Source: Dyadobacter fermentans
GTDB taxonomy: Bacteria; Bacteroidota; Bacteroidia; Cytophagales; Spirosomataceae
Assembly: GCF_019924045.1 (NCBI RefSeq)
Contig: NZ_JAHXBN010000013.1
Location: 186,001 to 250,000, forward strand
Length of the DNA: 64,000 bases
Direction of reading: 5' to 3'
Below are positions 52,394-61,786 of this stretch, piece by piece. The notes under the pieces are model-generated. The model saw only the letters and a list, made by a program, of their open reading frames with translations, had not been told where the DNA came from and ran no database searches. The stretch's first letter is position 1. The number at the start of each line of letters is the position of its first letter. A program made the position numbers and the translations under genes.

Positions 52394-53521
52394 TTAAAGT
52401 GTGCCCCTAAGCATCTGCTCGCGCTCGATCGCTTCGAACAATGCCTTAAAATTGCCTTTTCCGAACGATTGCGCCCCTTTCCTTTGAATAATCTCAAAAA
52501 ACAGGGTGGGGCGGGGCATGACCGGCTTGGTGAAAATCTGCAAGAGGTAGCCTTCGTCGTCCCGGTCTACGAGGATGCCGAGCTCGCGGAGGCTGGCAAT
52601 GTCTTCGTCAATATGCCCTACGCGGCTGAGCAAATCATCATAATAGGCGGTAGGCACGCGCAGGAACTCCACGCCACGGTCGCGTAATGCGCGTACGGTA
52701 TCGACAATGTGGTCGGTCGCGACGGCAATGTGCTGCACGCCGGGGCCGCCGTAAAAGTCGAGGTACTCTTCCACCTGTGATTTCTTTTTACCCTCGGCCG
52801 GCTCGTTGATCGGAAATTTGATGCGCCCGTTGCCATTGCTCATGACTTTGCTCATTAGCGCCGAATATTCAGTCGAAATGTCCTTGTCGTCGAAGGAGAC
52901 CATCATTTTGAATCCCATTACGTCTTCATAAAACTTCACCCATCGGTTCATTTCGTTCCAGCCCACATTCCCGACCATGTGATCGATATAGCGCAGCCCG
53001 ACGGGTTCCGGCGAATGTTCGGGTTGCCAGGCCACGAATCCGGGAAGGAAAATGCCGTCGTAATGCTTCCTTTCCACGAAAATGTGCACGGTATCACCAT
53101 AAGTGCATATGCCCGATCTGACCGTTTCGCCATGATAGTCTTTCTCTGTCACCGGCTCGAGGAACGGTCGCGCGCCCCGGCTAACGGTCTCCCGGTAAGC
53201 CGTTTTGGCGTCATCAACCCATAACGCAATGGCTTTTACGCCATCGCCATGGCGGTCGATATGCGAACCGATAGCCGTGCCGCCATGTAAGGGTGAAGTA
53301 AAAACAAGCCGGATCTTGTCCTGCACCACCACGTAAGATTCCCGGTCGGTAAGGCCGGTTTCGAGCCCTGCCATGGCGAGCGGCTGAAATCCGAATGCAT
53401 TTCGGAAGTAGTGCGCCGATTGCAGCGCGTTGCCTACGTAGAGTTCTACATAGTCCGTACCGTTAATCGGCAGGAAGTCGGTCGGCACGGGTGGGGCGAT
53501 TGGTGCTGTTAGGGTGGACAT
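52394..53521 (-). CDS. hpd: 4-hydroxyphenylpyruvate dioxygenase
   Basis: A 375-residue enzyme with two VOC folds that converts 4-hydroxyphenylpyruvate to homogentisate. Start 53521 (MSTLTAPIAPPVPTDFLPI) is chosen. The longer frame to 53557 would extend into the repeat array. The iron-binding His of YIDHMVGNV, the His of VQHIAVATDHIV and the Glu of FFEIIQRKG are in place. It lies 12 bases from phhA. A GTCA/TGAC array separates it from hmgA. Confidence 0.97.
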   Translation of the reverse strand: MSTLTAPIAPPVPTDFLPINGTDYVELYVGNALQSAHYFRNAFGFQPLAMAGLETGLTDRESYVVVQDKIRLVFTSPLHGGTAIGSHIDRHGDGVKAIALWVDDAKTAYRETVSRGARPFLEPVTEKDYHGETVRSGICTYGDTVHIFVERKHYDGIFLPGFVAWQPEHSPEPVGLRYIDHMVGNVGWNEMNRWVKFYEDVMGFKMMVSFDDKDISTEYSALMSKVMSNGNGRIKFPINEPAEGKKKSQVEEYLDFYGGPGVQHIAVATDHIVDTVRALRDRGVEFLRVPTAYYDDLLSRVGHIDEDIASLRELGILVDRDDEGYLLQIFTKPVMPRPTLFFEIIQRKGAQSFGKGNFKALFEAIEREQMLRGTL

Positions 53522-53540
53522 GGTACTGTGTTTAAGGTTG

Positions 53541-53980
53541 TTGTCGGACGTGGTCAAGTGTTGTCAAGTGTTGTCAGGTGTAGTCAGGTGTCGTCAGGTG
53601 TTGTCAGGTGTTGTCAGGTGTGGTCAAGAGTTGTCAGGTGTAGTCAGGTGTGGTCAAGTGTAGTCAGGTATTGTCATGTGTCATTCGTGGTCAAGTGGAG
53701 TCAGGTGTTATCAGCGAAGTCAGGTGTTGTCGAGTCTTGTCGATTGGTCATTTGCGCCGCGAACCAAGTGGTTGGGTAACTGTCATTCAATTGGAAATTG
53801 TCATGGAGTCAATTGTTGCCGTGGAATCAATGCTGCTATTCTGACAATACTTGACTAGATCTGACTACTCCTGACTATTACTTGACAATACCTGACTCTC
53901 CTGATTATTACTTGACAACACCTGACAACACTGACAATACCTGACCATTCTTGACTATTCCTGACCATTCCTGACAAAGT
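53541..53980. repeat. GTCA/TGAC decamer array C
   Basis: From 53541 to 53680 there are 14 consecutive 10-bp units such as TTGTCAGGTG, TAGTCAGGTG and TGGTCAAGTG, with further degenerate units to ~53750. After a ~90-base middle, opposite-orientation units (TACTTGACTA, CACCTGACAA, ATTCCTGACC) run from ~53841 to 53980. The arms are complementary. The array fills the 466-base spacer between hmgA and hpd, both on the minus strand. A periodic reading frame at 53528-53779 is a by-product of the repeat. Confidence 0.88.
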
Positions 53981-53987
53981 CGCTACG

Positions 53988-55148
53988 TCACGATTCTGCC
54001 CAGCTGCCGAAATACCGCCCGTCGTCGATGGCCATCGCCTGTTCGGTCAGCATCAGGGGCCGGAAGGTATCGACCATCACGGCTAGCTCCTGGGTCTCTT
54101 TTTTGCCAATGCTTCGCTCGTATGCGCCCGGATGCGGGCCGTGCGGGATACCGCCCGGGTGCAGCGTAATATGTCCCTGCGCGATGTCGTTGCGGCTCAT
54201 GAAGTCGCCGTCGACATAATACAGTACCTCGTCGGAGTCGATATTGCTGTGGTTGTAGGGCGCCGGGATAGCCAGCGGGTGGTAGTCGTACAGCCTGGGA
54301 CAAAACGAACAGACGACGAATGCGTCGGTCTGGAATGTCTGGTGCACCGGGGGCGGCTGGTGAATGCGGCCGGTAATGGGTTCGAAATTGTGGATCGAAA
54401 ACGCCCAGGGATAATTGTACCCGTCCCAGCCAATCACATCGAACGGATGGGTTTCGTAGGTTACAGGATGGATATGGCTCTGCTTTTTGATCTTAACCAG
54501 AAAATCACCGCGCTCATCGTGAGTCTCCAAATTCCGGGGGAGAATGTAGTCGCGTTCGCAGTACGGCGAATGCTCGGTGAGCTGCCCGAAATGGTTGCGG
54601 TACCGCTTGGGTGTGTAAATCGGCGTATGCGATTCGAGGTAGAGCAGGCGGTTGTCGGGCCCGTCGAATTCGATCTGGTAAATGGTACCCCTGGGAATCA
54701 ATACATAATCACCATAAGTAAATGGCACCTGCCCGAAAGGCGTCCGCAGCCTGCCGGAGCCCCGGTGGACGAAAAGCAGCTCGTCGGCGTCGGCATTCTT
54801 GTAAAAGCAGGACATAGGCGCCCCGGTAGGAGCAGCCAGGCCCAGAATGAGGTCGCGGTTCACGAGCAGGGGCGTGCGGCTGTCGAGGTAGTCGGCGGCA
54901 GGTTTTACATCGAAGCCTATCAGCTTTCGCATGGTCATATTGTTGGCTACCGCAATGCGCGGCGCCACATCGTAAGGTTCGCCGAGCGATTTCACTTGAG
55001 TGGGCCGCCAGGTGTGATAGAGGAGGGAAGACATGCCTTCGAAACCGATGGTTCCGAAGAGCTCTTCATAGTAAAGCCCGCCGTTGGTTTTGCGAAACTG
55101 CGTGTGCCGTTTGGGCGGGATGGTTCCTAGTTGTTGATAGATCGGCAT
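53988..55148 (-). CDS. hmgA: Homogentisate 1,2-dioxygenase
   Basis: A 386-residue iron enzyme that opens the homogentisate ring to maleylacetoacetate. Family blocks include the C-terminal iron-site motif GGIPHGPHPGAYERS, GWDGYNYPWAFSIHNFEPIT and LIPRGTIYQIEFDG. It is shorter than the ~430-residue animal/Pseudomonas form but of normal length for the Bacteroidota branch. It is the first gene of the tyrosine pathway set. No maleylacetoacetate isomerase gene is seen in the window. Confidence 0.95.
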   Translation of the reverse strand: MPIYQQLGTIPPKRHTQFRKTNGGLYYEELFGTIGFEGMSSLLYHTWRPTQVKSLGEPYDVAPRIAVANNMTMRKLIGFDVKPAADYLDSRTPLLVNRDLILGLAAPTGAPMSCFYKNADADELLFVHRGSGRLRTPFGQVPFTYGDYVLIPRGTIYQIEFDGPDNRLLYLESHTPIYTPKRYRNHFGQLTEHSPYCERDYILPRNLETHDERGDFLVKIKKQSHIHPVTYETHPFDVIGWDGYNYPWAFSIHNFEPITGRIHQPPPVHQTFQTDAFVVCSFCPRLYDYHPLAIPAPYNHSNIDSDEVLYYVDGDFMSRNDIAQGHITLHPGGIPHGPHPGAYERSIGKKETQELAVMVDTFRPLMLTEQAMAIDDGRYFGSWAES

Positions 55149-55285
55149 GTGCTTCGCGATTGTAAGTTAGCCAATAGTTGTTTATGCAATTATAGGAAAA
55201 ACAAATCAATATTTAAATAAATTTTTGTATTATTTTAAAATAACAAAAAGTACTCCCGGTTAATAACTTCTATGGTATATACTTA

Positions 55286-55316
55286 TTTGTTCTATAAAAT
55301 ATTAAGAATAAATTTG
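55286..55316 (+). promoter_or_regulatory. Candidate Bacteroidota promoter for the GH9 gene
   Basis: TTTG at 55286-55289 and TAAATTTG at 55309-55316 are separated by 19 bases, an excellent match to the TTTG-N19-TAnnTTTG consensus. It lies in the AT-rich divergent gap 55149-55435 and would give a leader of about 115 bases before the ATG at 55436. Confidence 0.65.
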
Positions 55317-55435
55317 AATGCATTTCAATCCTCCAAACGGACTGAAAACGACTCCCATCCTAGTTGAAAAAGGCATTTGCCGCTTCTGTTGTTGTTCCTG
55401 ACGCAGTATTTTCATTCAAATCAAACCATTCAGCC

Positions 55436-57847
55436 ATGAGGAAACATTACCTCCATTTACCTGGGAAGGGTATTCTTGCATTTTTACTATGCCTGACGCT
55501 GTCGGTGCGGGGAGTCGCGCAGATCAGCCAGTTTATTCACGTCGACCAGTTCGGTTACGCGCCGGCGGCCGAGAAGGTGGCGGTACTCAGCAACCCGATT
55601 GTGGGATACAATGCCGCATTGAGTTACACACCGCCGGGTACAATGGAAGTGCGCAACAGTGTCACCAATGCGGTAGCGTTCAGCGGTCCGGTTACCGTTT
55701 GGAATAGCGGGGCTACACAGGCCAATTCGGGCGATCAGGGCTGGTGGTTTGATTTTTCAGCACTGACGGCCACGGGCAGCTATTATGTGTTCGATCCGGT
55801 CGGTAACCAGCGTTCGGCGGTTTTTGAAATTACACCCAATCCTTACGGCAATGTGATGCTGGCGGCTGTGAAGATGTTCTATTACAATCGCTGCAACATG
55901 GCGAAAGCAGCCCCGTACGCGCAAAGCAAGTGGACCGACGGGAATAACTTCATGAATGCATTGCAGGACCAGCAATGCCGGTACGTGTACGACCAGAGCA
56001 ATGCAGCGCTGGAAAAGAACCTCACCGGCGGCTGGTTCGATGCTGGTGATTACAATAAATATGTGTCGTTCACCCACAGTCCTTTGCACGACCTGCTGTA
56101 TGCCTACGAGGAAAACCCGAATGTTTTTACAGATAATTTCAACATTCCCGAAAGTAAAAACGGCATTCCCGACCTGCTCGATGAAGTGAAATGGGAGCTC
56201 GACTGGCTTTTTAAAATGACCAATTCGGATGGCAGTACCCACAATAAAATGGGGAGCCGGAATTACAGCGAGAACATTTCCTCGCCTCCGAGTGTGAATG
56301 TAGATGGCCGCTACTATGGCCCCATTTGTACCTCGGCGTCGGCCACCATTGCTTCGGTGTTCTCGCATGCGGCCCTCGTGTACGCAGGTATCCCCGCGCT
56401 CGCGGCTTACGCGGGCCAGCTGGAAGCCAAAGCGGCGAGCTGCTTCAACTATGTGCTGCCGTTTTTTAATGCCAATACCCTCCAAACCAATTGCGATGAT
56501 GGCAGTATTGTTTCGGGTGATGCCGATGTAGGTGTCGGACCGCAGCGCAGCATGATGGTGATTGCCGCGATTTACCTTTTCGAGCGGACTGGCAATGCGG
56601 TTTACAATCAGTTTGTGGTTAATAATTACGCGGGAACCGATGTCATGAGCTCCGGTTACTGGGGTGTGGACGCTACCGAATTACAGGATGCCTTGCTGCG
56701 CTACTCAAAGCTTCCGGGTGCTAACCCTACTGTTGCCTCGGCGATCCTGGCCTCTGCCGGAACAGCCGTGGATGGTAACTGGAACGACTTCTTCGGCTGG
56801 ACAACGGCGGACCTCTACCGTGCATTTATGCCCGACTGGTCGTACCACTGGGGCAGCAACATGCCCAAGGCCGACTACGCCAATGTAAACCGCAGCATGC
56901 TTAAAGCCGGGCTGGGCAATGCGGCCAGCCTCACGCGCAAGGCCGCCGAGCAGATCCACTATTTTCATGGGGTTAACCCACAAGGAATGGTGTATTTGTC
57001 GAATATGTATGGAGTGGGCGGCGACCGGTGCGCCAATGAAATTTACCATACGTGGTTCAACGACGGTACCATTTACGACGATGCCCTGTCGTCGCCGAAC
57101 GGCCCGGCGCCGGGTTACGTGGTGGGTGGGCCCAATGCCGACTACACGATCAGCGGGCAGTCGCCACCGTTTGGCCAGCCGCGCCAGAAAAGCTACCTCG
57201 ACTTCAACACCGGCTGGCCGACCAACAGTTGGGAAATCACCGAGCCGGCTATTTACTACCAGGCTGCGTACATTCGTTTGCTAGCCCATTCGACGCTGCC
57301 CGTCGAGGACCCGCTGCCTGTGGAACTTGCTGATTTTCACTTGAAAGACATAGGAAAAAGCCAGGCGCAGCTTTATTGGAAAACCGTTTCGGAAACAGAC
57401 AATGAGCGTTTCGAGATCGAGCGTTCTATTGACGGCGCTGATTTTCGGATGATAGGGGAACTAAAGGGGCAAAACACCACCGCTGTGGCGCATTATTATA
57501 CCTTCACCGACACCGAGGCGCCGGCGGTTACGGCCTACTACCGTTTGAAACAGGTTGATTTCGACGGAAAGTTCGAGTATTCCAAAATCATCGCATTGTA
57601 TCGCAACGGCGATGCCGCATTCAGCATCGGCCCGAATCCGTTGAGTGATTACGTGGATTTGCAAATGCCGCCTCACACTGGTAAAGCCACGGTGAAGCTC
57701 ATCAATATGGCCGGGGTGGAAGTAATGCAGCACGATATAGACGGCAGCGGCCGGATGCGGATCCCTGACGTAGCCAGGGGGATTTATCTCCTGCATGTGG
57801 AGCAGGGAAATGAAAGGCTTTTTACGCAGCGGATTTTCAAAAATTAA
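55436..57847 (+). CDS. GH9 cellulase/endoglucanase with T9SS sorting domain
   Basis: An 803-residue secreted enzyme. ATG 55436 starts the signal peptide (ending RGVA-QI). An Ig-like cellulase N-domain follows (FIHVDQFGYAPAAEKVAVLS), then the GH9 (alpha/alpha)6 barrel, with the catalytic Asp region GGWFDAGDYNKYV, the HGVNPQGMVYLSNMYGVG loop and the catalytic Glu region NSWEITEPAIYYQAA. The last ~180 residues (LPVELADFHLKDIGKSQAQL; IGPNPLSDYVDLQM; ARGIYLLHVEQG) match T9SS type A cargo. It cleaves beta-1,4-glucans at the surface or outside the cell. It stands alone with its own candidate promoter. Confidence 0.95.
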   Translation: MRKHYLHLPGKGILAFLLCLTLSVRGVAQISQFIHVDQFGYAPAAEKVAVLSNPIVGYNAALSYTPPGTMEVRNSVTNAVAFSGPVTVWNSGATQANSGDQGWWFDFSALTATGSYYVFDPVGNQRSAVFEITPNPYGNVMLAAVKMFYYNRCNMAKAAPYAQSKWTDGNNFMNALQDQQCRYVYDQSNAALEKNLTGGWFDAGDYNKYVSFTHSPLHDLLYAYEENPNVFTDNFNIPESKNGIPDLLDEVKWELDWLFKMTNSDGSTHNKMGSRNYSENISSPPSVNVDGRYYGPICTSASATIASVFSHAALVYAGIPALAAYAGQLEAKAASCFNYVLPFFNANTLQTNCDDGSIVSGDADVGVGPQRSMMVIAAIYLFERTGNAVYNQFVVNNYAGTDVMSSGYWGVDATELQDALLRYSKLPGANPTVASAILASAGTAVDGNWNDFFGWTTADLYRAFMPDWSYHWGSNMPKADYANVNRSMLKAGLGNAASLTRKAAEQIHYFHGVNPQGMVYLSNMYGVGGDRCANEIYHTWFNDGTIYDDALSSPNGPAPGYVVGGPNADYTISGQSPPFGQPRQKSYLDFNTGWPTNSWEITEPAIYYQAAYIRLLAHSTLPVEDPLPVELADFHLKDIGKSQAQLYWKTVSETDNERFEIERSIDGADFRMIGELKGQNTTAVAHYYTFTDTEAPAVTAYYRLKQVDFDGKFEYSKIIALYRNGDAAFSIGPNPLSDYVDLQMPPHTGKATVKLINMAGVEVMQHDIDGSGRMRIPDVARGIYLLHVEQGNERLFTQRIFKN

Positions 57848-57852
57848 ATCGG

Positions 57853-57889
57853 TAACGGGCAGCCGCAAACGAAGCGCAGCTGCCCGTTG
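57853..57889. terminator. Bidirectional terminator after the GH9 gene
   Basis: AACGGGCAGC and GCTGCCCGTT pair exactly around CGCAAACGAAGCGCA, with short T-rich flanks on both strands. It sits between the convergent GH9 and heme-binding protein genes. Confidence 0.75.
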
Positions 57890-57902
57890 TTTCCTAGCGG
57901 GA

Positions 57903-58415
57903 TTAGTGCTGTCCTGGTTCGGGCTTTCTTTTCGGCATGACCAGGCTATCGGCCGGATATTTCGCTTTCAGTGTATCCATTTGCGCCTTTGCCCATTGAA
58001 TAAGGCGCTCGCGCTGGGCGGTAGTAAGTTTAGCCTCCGCATGCATACCCAATGCGGTGTACGATTTGAGCGGCATGGCGTCGTCTTCTACCATTTCTAC
58101 TGTCTCTTCCAGCTTGTGGTTCTGCCGCGCGATGGAAAGGCTGGTGAATGTTGAGAAGTTCAGATGCCGCTTGCCGTCTTCGACATGCTCGTTCATCCAC
58201 CATGCCACAGGCTGGATGTTGTAATACCATGGATAAACGGTTTTGTTGCTGTGGCAGTCGTTACAAGCTACTTCCAGGATGTTTTTTACATCGGCCGGGA
58301 CGTCATATTTCGTCGCGATGTTCATCGACTGGTCGTCGGAGAGATTTTTTTCGGGGCGGATAAATTGAATGATGATAAAAACGGCCAGGAGGGCGAGCAG
58401 GATTTTTTTAAACAT
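57903..58415 (-). CDS. Haem_bd-domain c-type heme protein
   Basis: A 170-residue membrane-anchored protein. Residues 1-20 are one membrane helix (KILLALLAVFIIIQFI). CNDCH at about 51-55 is a c-type heme attachment site, followed by NKTVYPWYYNIQPVAWWMNE, the hallmark of the Haem_bd domain. It likely faces the periplasm and may carry electrons or sense redox state. No cytochrome partner is adjacent. Confidence 0.9.
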   Translation of the reverse strand: MFKKILLALLAVFIIIQFIRPEKNLSDDQSMNIATKYDVPADVKNILEVACNDCHSNKTVYPWYYNIQPVAWWMNEHVEDGKRHLNFSTFTSLSIARQNHKLEETVEMVEDDAMPLKSYTALGMHAEAKLTTAQRERLIQWAKAQMDTLKAKYPADSLVMPKRKPEPGQH

Positions 58416-58473
58416 GTTCGATGGTGATTAGATTAAGTCTTAATATGTACAATAATTCCGTAACGGCCGCTTT

Positions 58474-59370
58474 TTACTGCCGGTCTATGCCCTTATTTTT
58501 TCGGTAATGTACCGGCGACAAGCCCATTTGCTGTTTGAAAAGCCTTGAAAAATAGAATGGATCGTCGATCCCGATGGCCGAGGCCACCTCATTGATCCGC
58601 CAGGTACTGAAATGCAGCAGCTGGCAGGCCTTCTGAATGCGGAGGTAATTGAAATACTCGATCGGTGCATAACCGGTGTCTTTTTTAAACTTCCGGGAAA
58701 AAAAGGAGACCGATAGATTTACCGAACGGGCAATATTATCCAGCGAAAGGGAACTCGACAGGTTGGCCTGCATATAACTGATCGCCCTTTCGGTAGGGCT
58801 TGCATCCGATGCCGATGCTTTCTGTGAGCCGAAATACTCGGGCGCGATGAACGACGAGAGGTAGTGCGGTAATGCGAGGTTGGCTTGCAGCAAGTTAGAA
58901 GCGCTGTATCCTTTCAGCAGTGTGTGGGCGATGTGGGTGAAAAGTGCATTGCGCTCGTCGGAAAAACCTACCTGGATGGCCCTGAACGGCTCGTCGTCAC
59001 GGTTCATGACCGTCGTTGCTGCCGCACCGCAAAGCGCACCGTTGATGTGTAGCCAGTAAATACTCCATGGATTTTGCGGATCGGCCCCATACGAATGTGG
59101 CACATCCACGGGCAGAACAAACACCTCGCCCGCATGTACCTGCGACGTGCTTCCATTCAATTCTATCCAGCCCTGACCGTCAGTGCAATACAGTATAATG
59201 GCCTGTGAAATACCGTTAGGCCGCTGATAGTAATGGTGCAATGCTTTGGGATAATAGCCCATTCGGGAGATGAACAACTGACTGATCAGCGGCAGTTGCT
59301 CGCAGTGCGATGTGGCTACTTTGGGTATTTCGATGATGAGCTCGCCTTCGAAGCCTCTGCTTTTGCGCAT
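58474..59370 (-). CDS. AraC family transcriptional regulator
   Basis: A 298-residue protein. Start 59370 (MRKSRGFEGELIIEIP) is chosen over the in-frame ATG at 59433. The N-terminal AraC cupin (GWIELNGSTSQVHAGEVFVL, DVPHSYGADPQNPWSIYWLH) senses a small molecule, and the C-terminal double HTH (LSLDNIARSVNLSVSFFSRK; WRINEVASAIGIDDPFYFSR; LSPVHYRK) binds DNA. It is divergent from the dioxygenase / MFS / TIM-barrel operon, its likely target, across a 136-base gap. Confidence 0.92.
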   Translation of the reverse strand: MRKSRGFEGELIIEIPKVATSHCEQLPLISQLFISRMGYYPKALHHYYQRPNGISQAIILYCTDGQGWIELNGSTSQVHAGEVFVLPVDVPHSYGADPQNPWSIYWLHINGALCGAAATTVMNRDDEPFRAIQVGFSDERNALFTHIAHTLLKGYSASNLLQANLALPHYLSSFIAPEYFGSQKASASDASPTERAISYMQANLSSSLSLDNIARSVNLSVSFFSRKFKKDTGYAPIEYFNYLRIQKACQLLHFSTWRINEVASAIGIDDPFYFSRLFKQQMGLSPVHYRKNKGIDRQ

Positions 59371-59506
59371 AATGTGTGTTTTAAAGAGAAATAACGAATG
59401 TGATAAAGGTAGAATAATCCATGTTTTGGACAAAATCGTTCATTCGTTTATTTCATGGAATAGCTGAATTTTGAAATGTTAAAGTACTATTCCTAATCCC
59501 ATTCTT

Positions 59507-60358
59507 ATGGCTAAGCAACTTTTGACCCACGCACAAATTCAGCAGTATCATACGGACGGCTACCTGATCGTCCGCGGCTTTTATGATAACGAGGAGGTTT
59601 CGAAACTTTACCGCATTGCGCTCGACGATGCGATGATCAGTAAGCATGCCATCAATGTCAACGACAGTACCGGCAAGCGGAGCAAGCTTTCGCTGTGGTA
59701 CAAGCCGGGCGATGATGTGTACGGGTTGTTGACGAGGGGCAAAACGCTTGTGGGTTCGGTGGACCAGCTGTTAGATCGTCATCCCGGCGACGAAAGCCAT
59801 TCGGTTTGCCACTATCATTCCAAACTCATGCAGAAAGAGCCGCGGGTAGGAGGGGCTTGGGAATGGCACCAGGATTATGGATATTGGTATAAAAATGAAT
59901 TTCTATATCCCGAGCAGCTCATGTCGGTGATGATTGCTATCACGGATGCGAATGTTGAAAACGGTTGCCTGCAGGTAATCAAAGGTTCCCACAAAATGGG
60001 CCGGGTGGAGCATGGTTTCTCGGGGGAGCAGGTAGGCGCGTCGCAGCGTTATGTGGATTTGGCGCTGAAAACAATGGAGCGCGTGTTTGTGGAACTCAAT
60101 GCCGGTGACGCTCTTTTCTTTCACAGCAATATTCTGCACCGGTCCGAGGCTAATCTATCGGATCATGCGCGCTGGTCGCTGATTTCATGCTATAACCGGT
60201 CGACGAATATAGGTTATCACGAATCGTCCTCATCGGCGTCGAGCATCACACCCATCGATATTGTCCCGGACGAAGCGCTGCTTACCTGGGACGCCGCGGG
60301 TCTGACGGAGTCAGAGGCTGATTTTCTGAGTAAGGAAGCAGACGTTTCATTAAAATAA
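59507..60358 (+). CDS. Phytanoyl-CoA dioxygenase family oxygenase
   Basis: A 283-residue Fe(II)/2-oxoglutarate oxygenase. WEWHQDYGYW supplies the His121 and Asp123 iron ligands. The distal His is likely in FHSNILHRSEANLS, followed by the RWSLISCYNR arginine that binds 2-oxoglutarate. It heads an operon with a sugar transporter and a sugar isomerase/epimerase-like protein, suggesting hydroxylation of a sugar or sugar-derived compound. Confidence 0.88.
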   Translation: MAKQLLTHAQIQQYHTDGYLIVRGFYDNEEVSKLYRIALDDAMISKHAINVNDSTGKRSKLSLWYKPGDDVYGLLTRGKTLVGSVDQLLDRHPGDESHSVCHYHSKLMQKEPRVGGAWEWHQDYGYWYKNEFLYPEQLMSVMIAITDANVENGCLQVIKGSHKMGRVEHGFSGEQVGASQRYVDLALKTMERVFVELNAGDALFFHSNILHRSEANLSDHARWSLISCYNRSTNIGYHESSSSASSITPIDIVPDEALLTWDAAGLTESEADFLSKEADVSLK

Positions 60359-60368
60359 AACACCCATT

Positions 60369-61775
60369 ATGGCACACACCCCAGGTACATTTTCCAATTT
60401 GGACAAAACAGGTCTGAATGTTTCCGGGCTGAATGGTCCAGGGTTTGTTCAGATTAATAAGGGGTATGTTTACCTGCTCAGCGCTATTGCAGCGCTGGGC
60501 GGGATACTGTTCGGGTTTGATCTGGTAATCATTTCGGGAACGGTCGGATTTTTTCAGGCGCATTTCGGACTGAATGAACTGGAAACGGGCTGGGCCGTGG
60601 GCTGTATCAATCTGGGAGCAGCAATAGGCGCTGTGCTGGGTGGCTGGCTTTGCGAGCGGCTGGGGCGCAAGAAACTGCTGATGATCTGTGCCATACTATT
60701 TGCCGTTACGGGCGGGGGCACCGGTTGGGCGGAAAACTTTCCGATGTTTATAGGTTTTCGTATGCTGAGTGGTGTGGCAGTAGGGGCCGCGGCACTCGTT
60801 TGTCCGATTTACCTGGCCGAGATTTCTCCCGCACCCATGCGCGGCACCACGGTGTCGTTTTATCAGCTTTCCATTGTGGTGGGCATATTGCTGGCGTACT
60901 TTTCAAATTACATGCTGCTGGATGTCGAAGATAACTGGCGGTGGATGTTCTCGTCACAATCGATTCCGGCATTACTCTTTTATTTTAGCCTTTTTATGGC
61001 CTCCGAAAGCCCGCGCTGGCTGATACGCGCTGGCCGCGAGTTTGAAGCGCACATCGTTCTCGAGCGCGTGGGCGGGCTGGATTATGCATTGGCCGAACAG
61101 GAGCAGATCGAACAGAGTTTCGCAGATAAAACCAAATATAAAGTCACCGACCTTTTTCGAAAGGATGTCGCACACATCGTGTTCATTGGCGTAATGATTG
61201 CCGTATTTTCACAGATAGTTGGTCAGAACTCGATCTTTTCCTATGCGCCAGAGCTCTTCAAAAAGGCCGGTATGGCGCAAAATTCGGCGTTTTTGCAGTC
61301 GATCATTATTGGTGTCACCAACTTCATATTCACATTTGTCGCCATCGGTACGATAGACAAGGCAGGTCGCAAAAGGCTTTTACAATATGGCTCGTTCCTC
61401 TTGTTTATGGATGCCCTGGCCCTTTCTGCGGCGTTCTACCTGCAATGGTCGGGGCTGTGGGTACTGGTTTTCGTGCTGGCATTCGTGGCGATTTATTCCG
61501 CTACACTCGGGCCTGTGACGTGGGTGGCACTTTCTGAAATTTTTCCAAACCGCATCCGCGGGAACGCGATGGCAGTGGCTACGCTGGCCCTGTGGATAGC
61601 CAATTTCTTCACAACGGCCCTGTTTCCGGTCATGAACCAGTATTTCGGCATACCGGGCACCTTTTTGATTCATGCGGCGATCTGTCTGGTTTACTACTTT
61701 TTTGTCTGTACCAGCGTCCCCGAAACCAAGGGGCGATCCTTGGAAGAAATTGAAAAACTGTTGCAAAAAAGCTGA
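60369..61775 (+). CDS. MFS sugar porter
   Basis: A 468-residue, 12-helix transporter of the sugar porter family. Signatures are GILFGFDLVIISG in helix 1, ERLGRKKLL between helices 2 and 3, SESPRWLIRAGRE after helix 6, GRKRLL in the second half, and PETKGRSLEEIE at the end. It starts 10 bases after the dioxygenase. It probably imports a monosaccharide or inositol-like polyol with protons. Confidence 0.93.
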   Translation: MAHTPGTFSNLDKTGLNVSGLNGPGFVQINKGYVYLLSAIAALGGILFGFDLVIISGTVGFFQAHFGLNELETGWAVGCINLGAAIGAVLGGWLCERLGRKKLLMICAILFAVTGGGTGWAENFPMFIGFRMLSGVAVGAAALVCPIYLAEISPAPMRGTTVSFYQLSIVVGILLAYFSNYMLLDVEDNWRWMFSSQSIPALLFYFSLFMASESPRWLIRAGREFEAHIVLERVGGLDYALAEQEQIEQSFADKTKYKVTDLFRKDVAHIVFIGVMIAVFSQIVGQNSIFSYAPELFKKAGMAQNSAFLQSIIIGVTNFIFTFVAIGTIDKAGRKRLLQYGSFLLFMDALALSAAFYLQWSGLWVLVFVLAFVAIYSATLGPVTWVALSEIFPNRIRGNAMAVATLALWIANFFTTALFPVMNQYFGIPGTFLIHAAICLVYYFFVCTSVPETKGRSLEEIEKLLQKS

Positions 61776-61786
61776 TTACCTAATCC

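Noticed and set aside
53528..53779. 83-residue plus-strand frame with periodic VVRCSQV-type repeats
   Set aside because: It is a by-product of the 10-bp array: three units give ten codons, so the frame stays open by periodicity. No start context and no protein-like composition.
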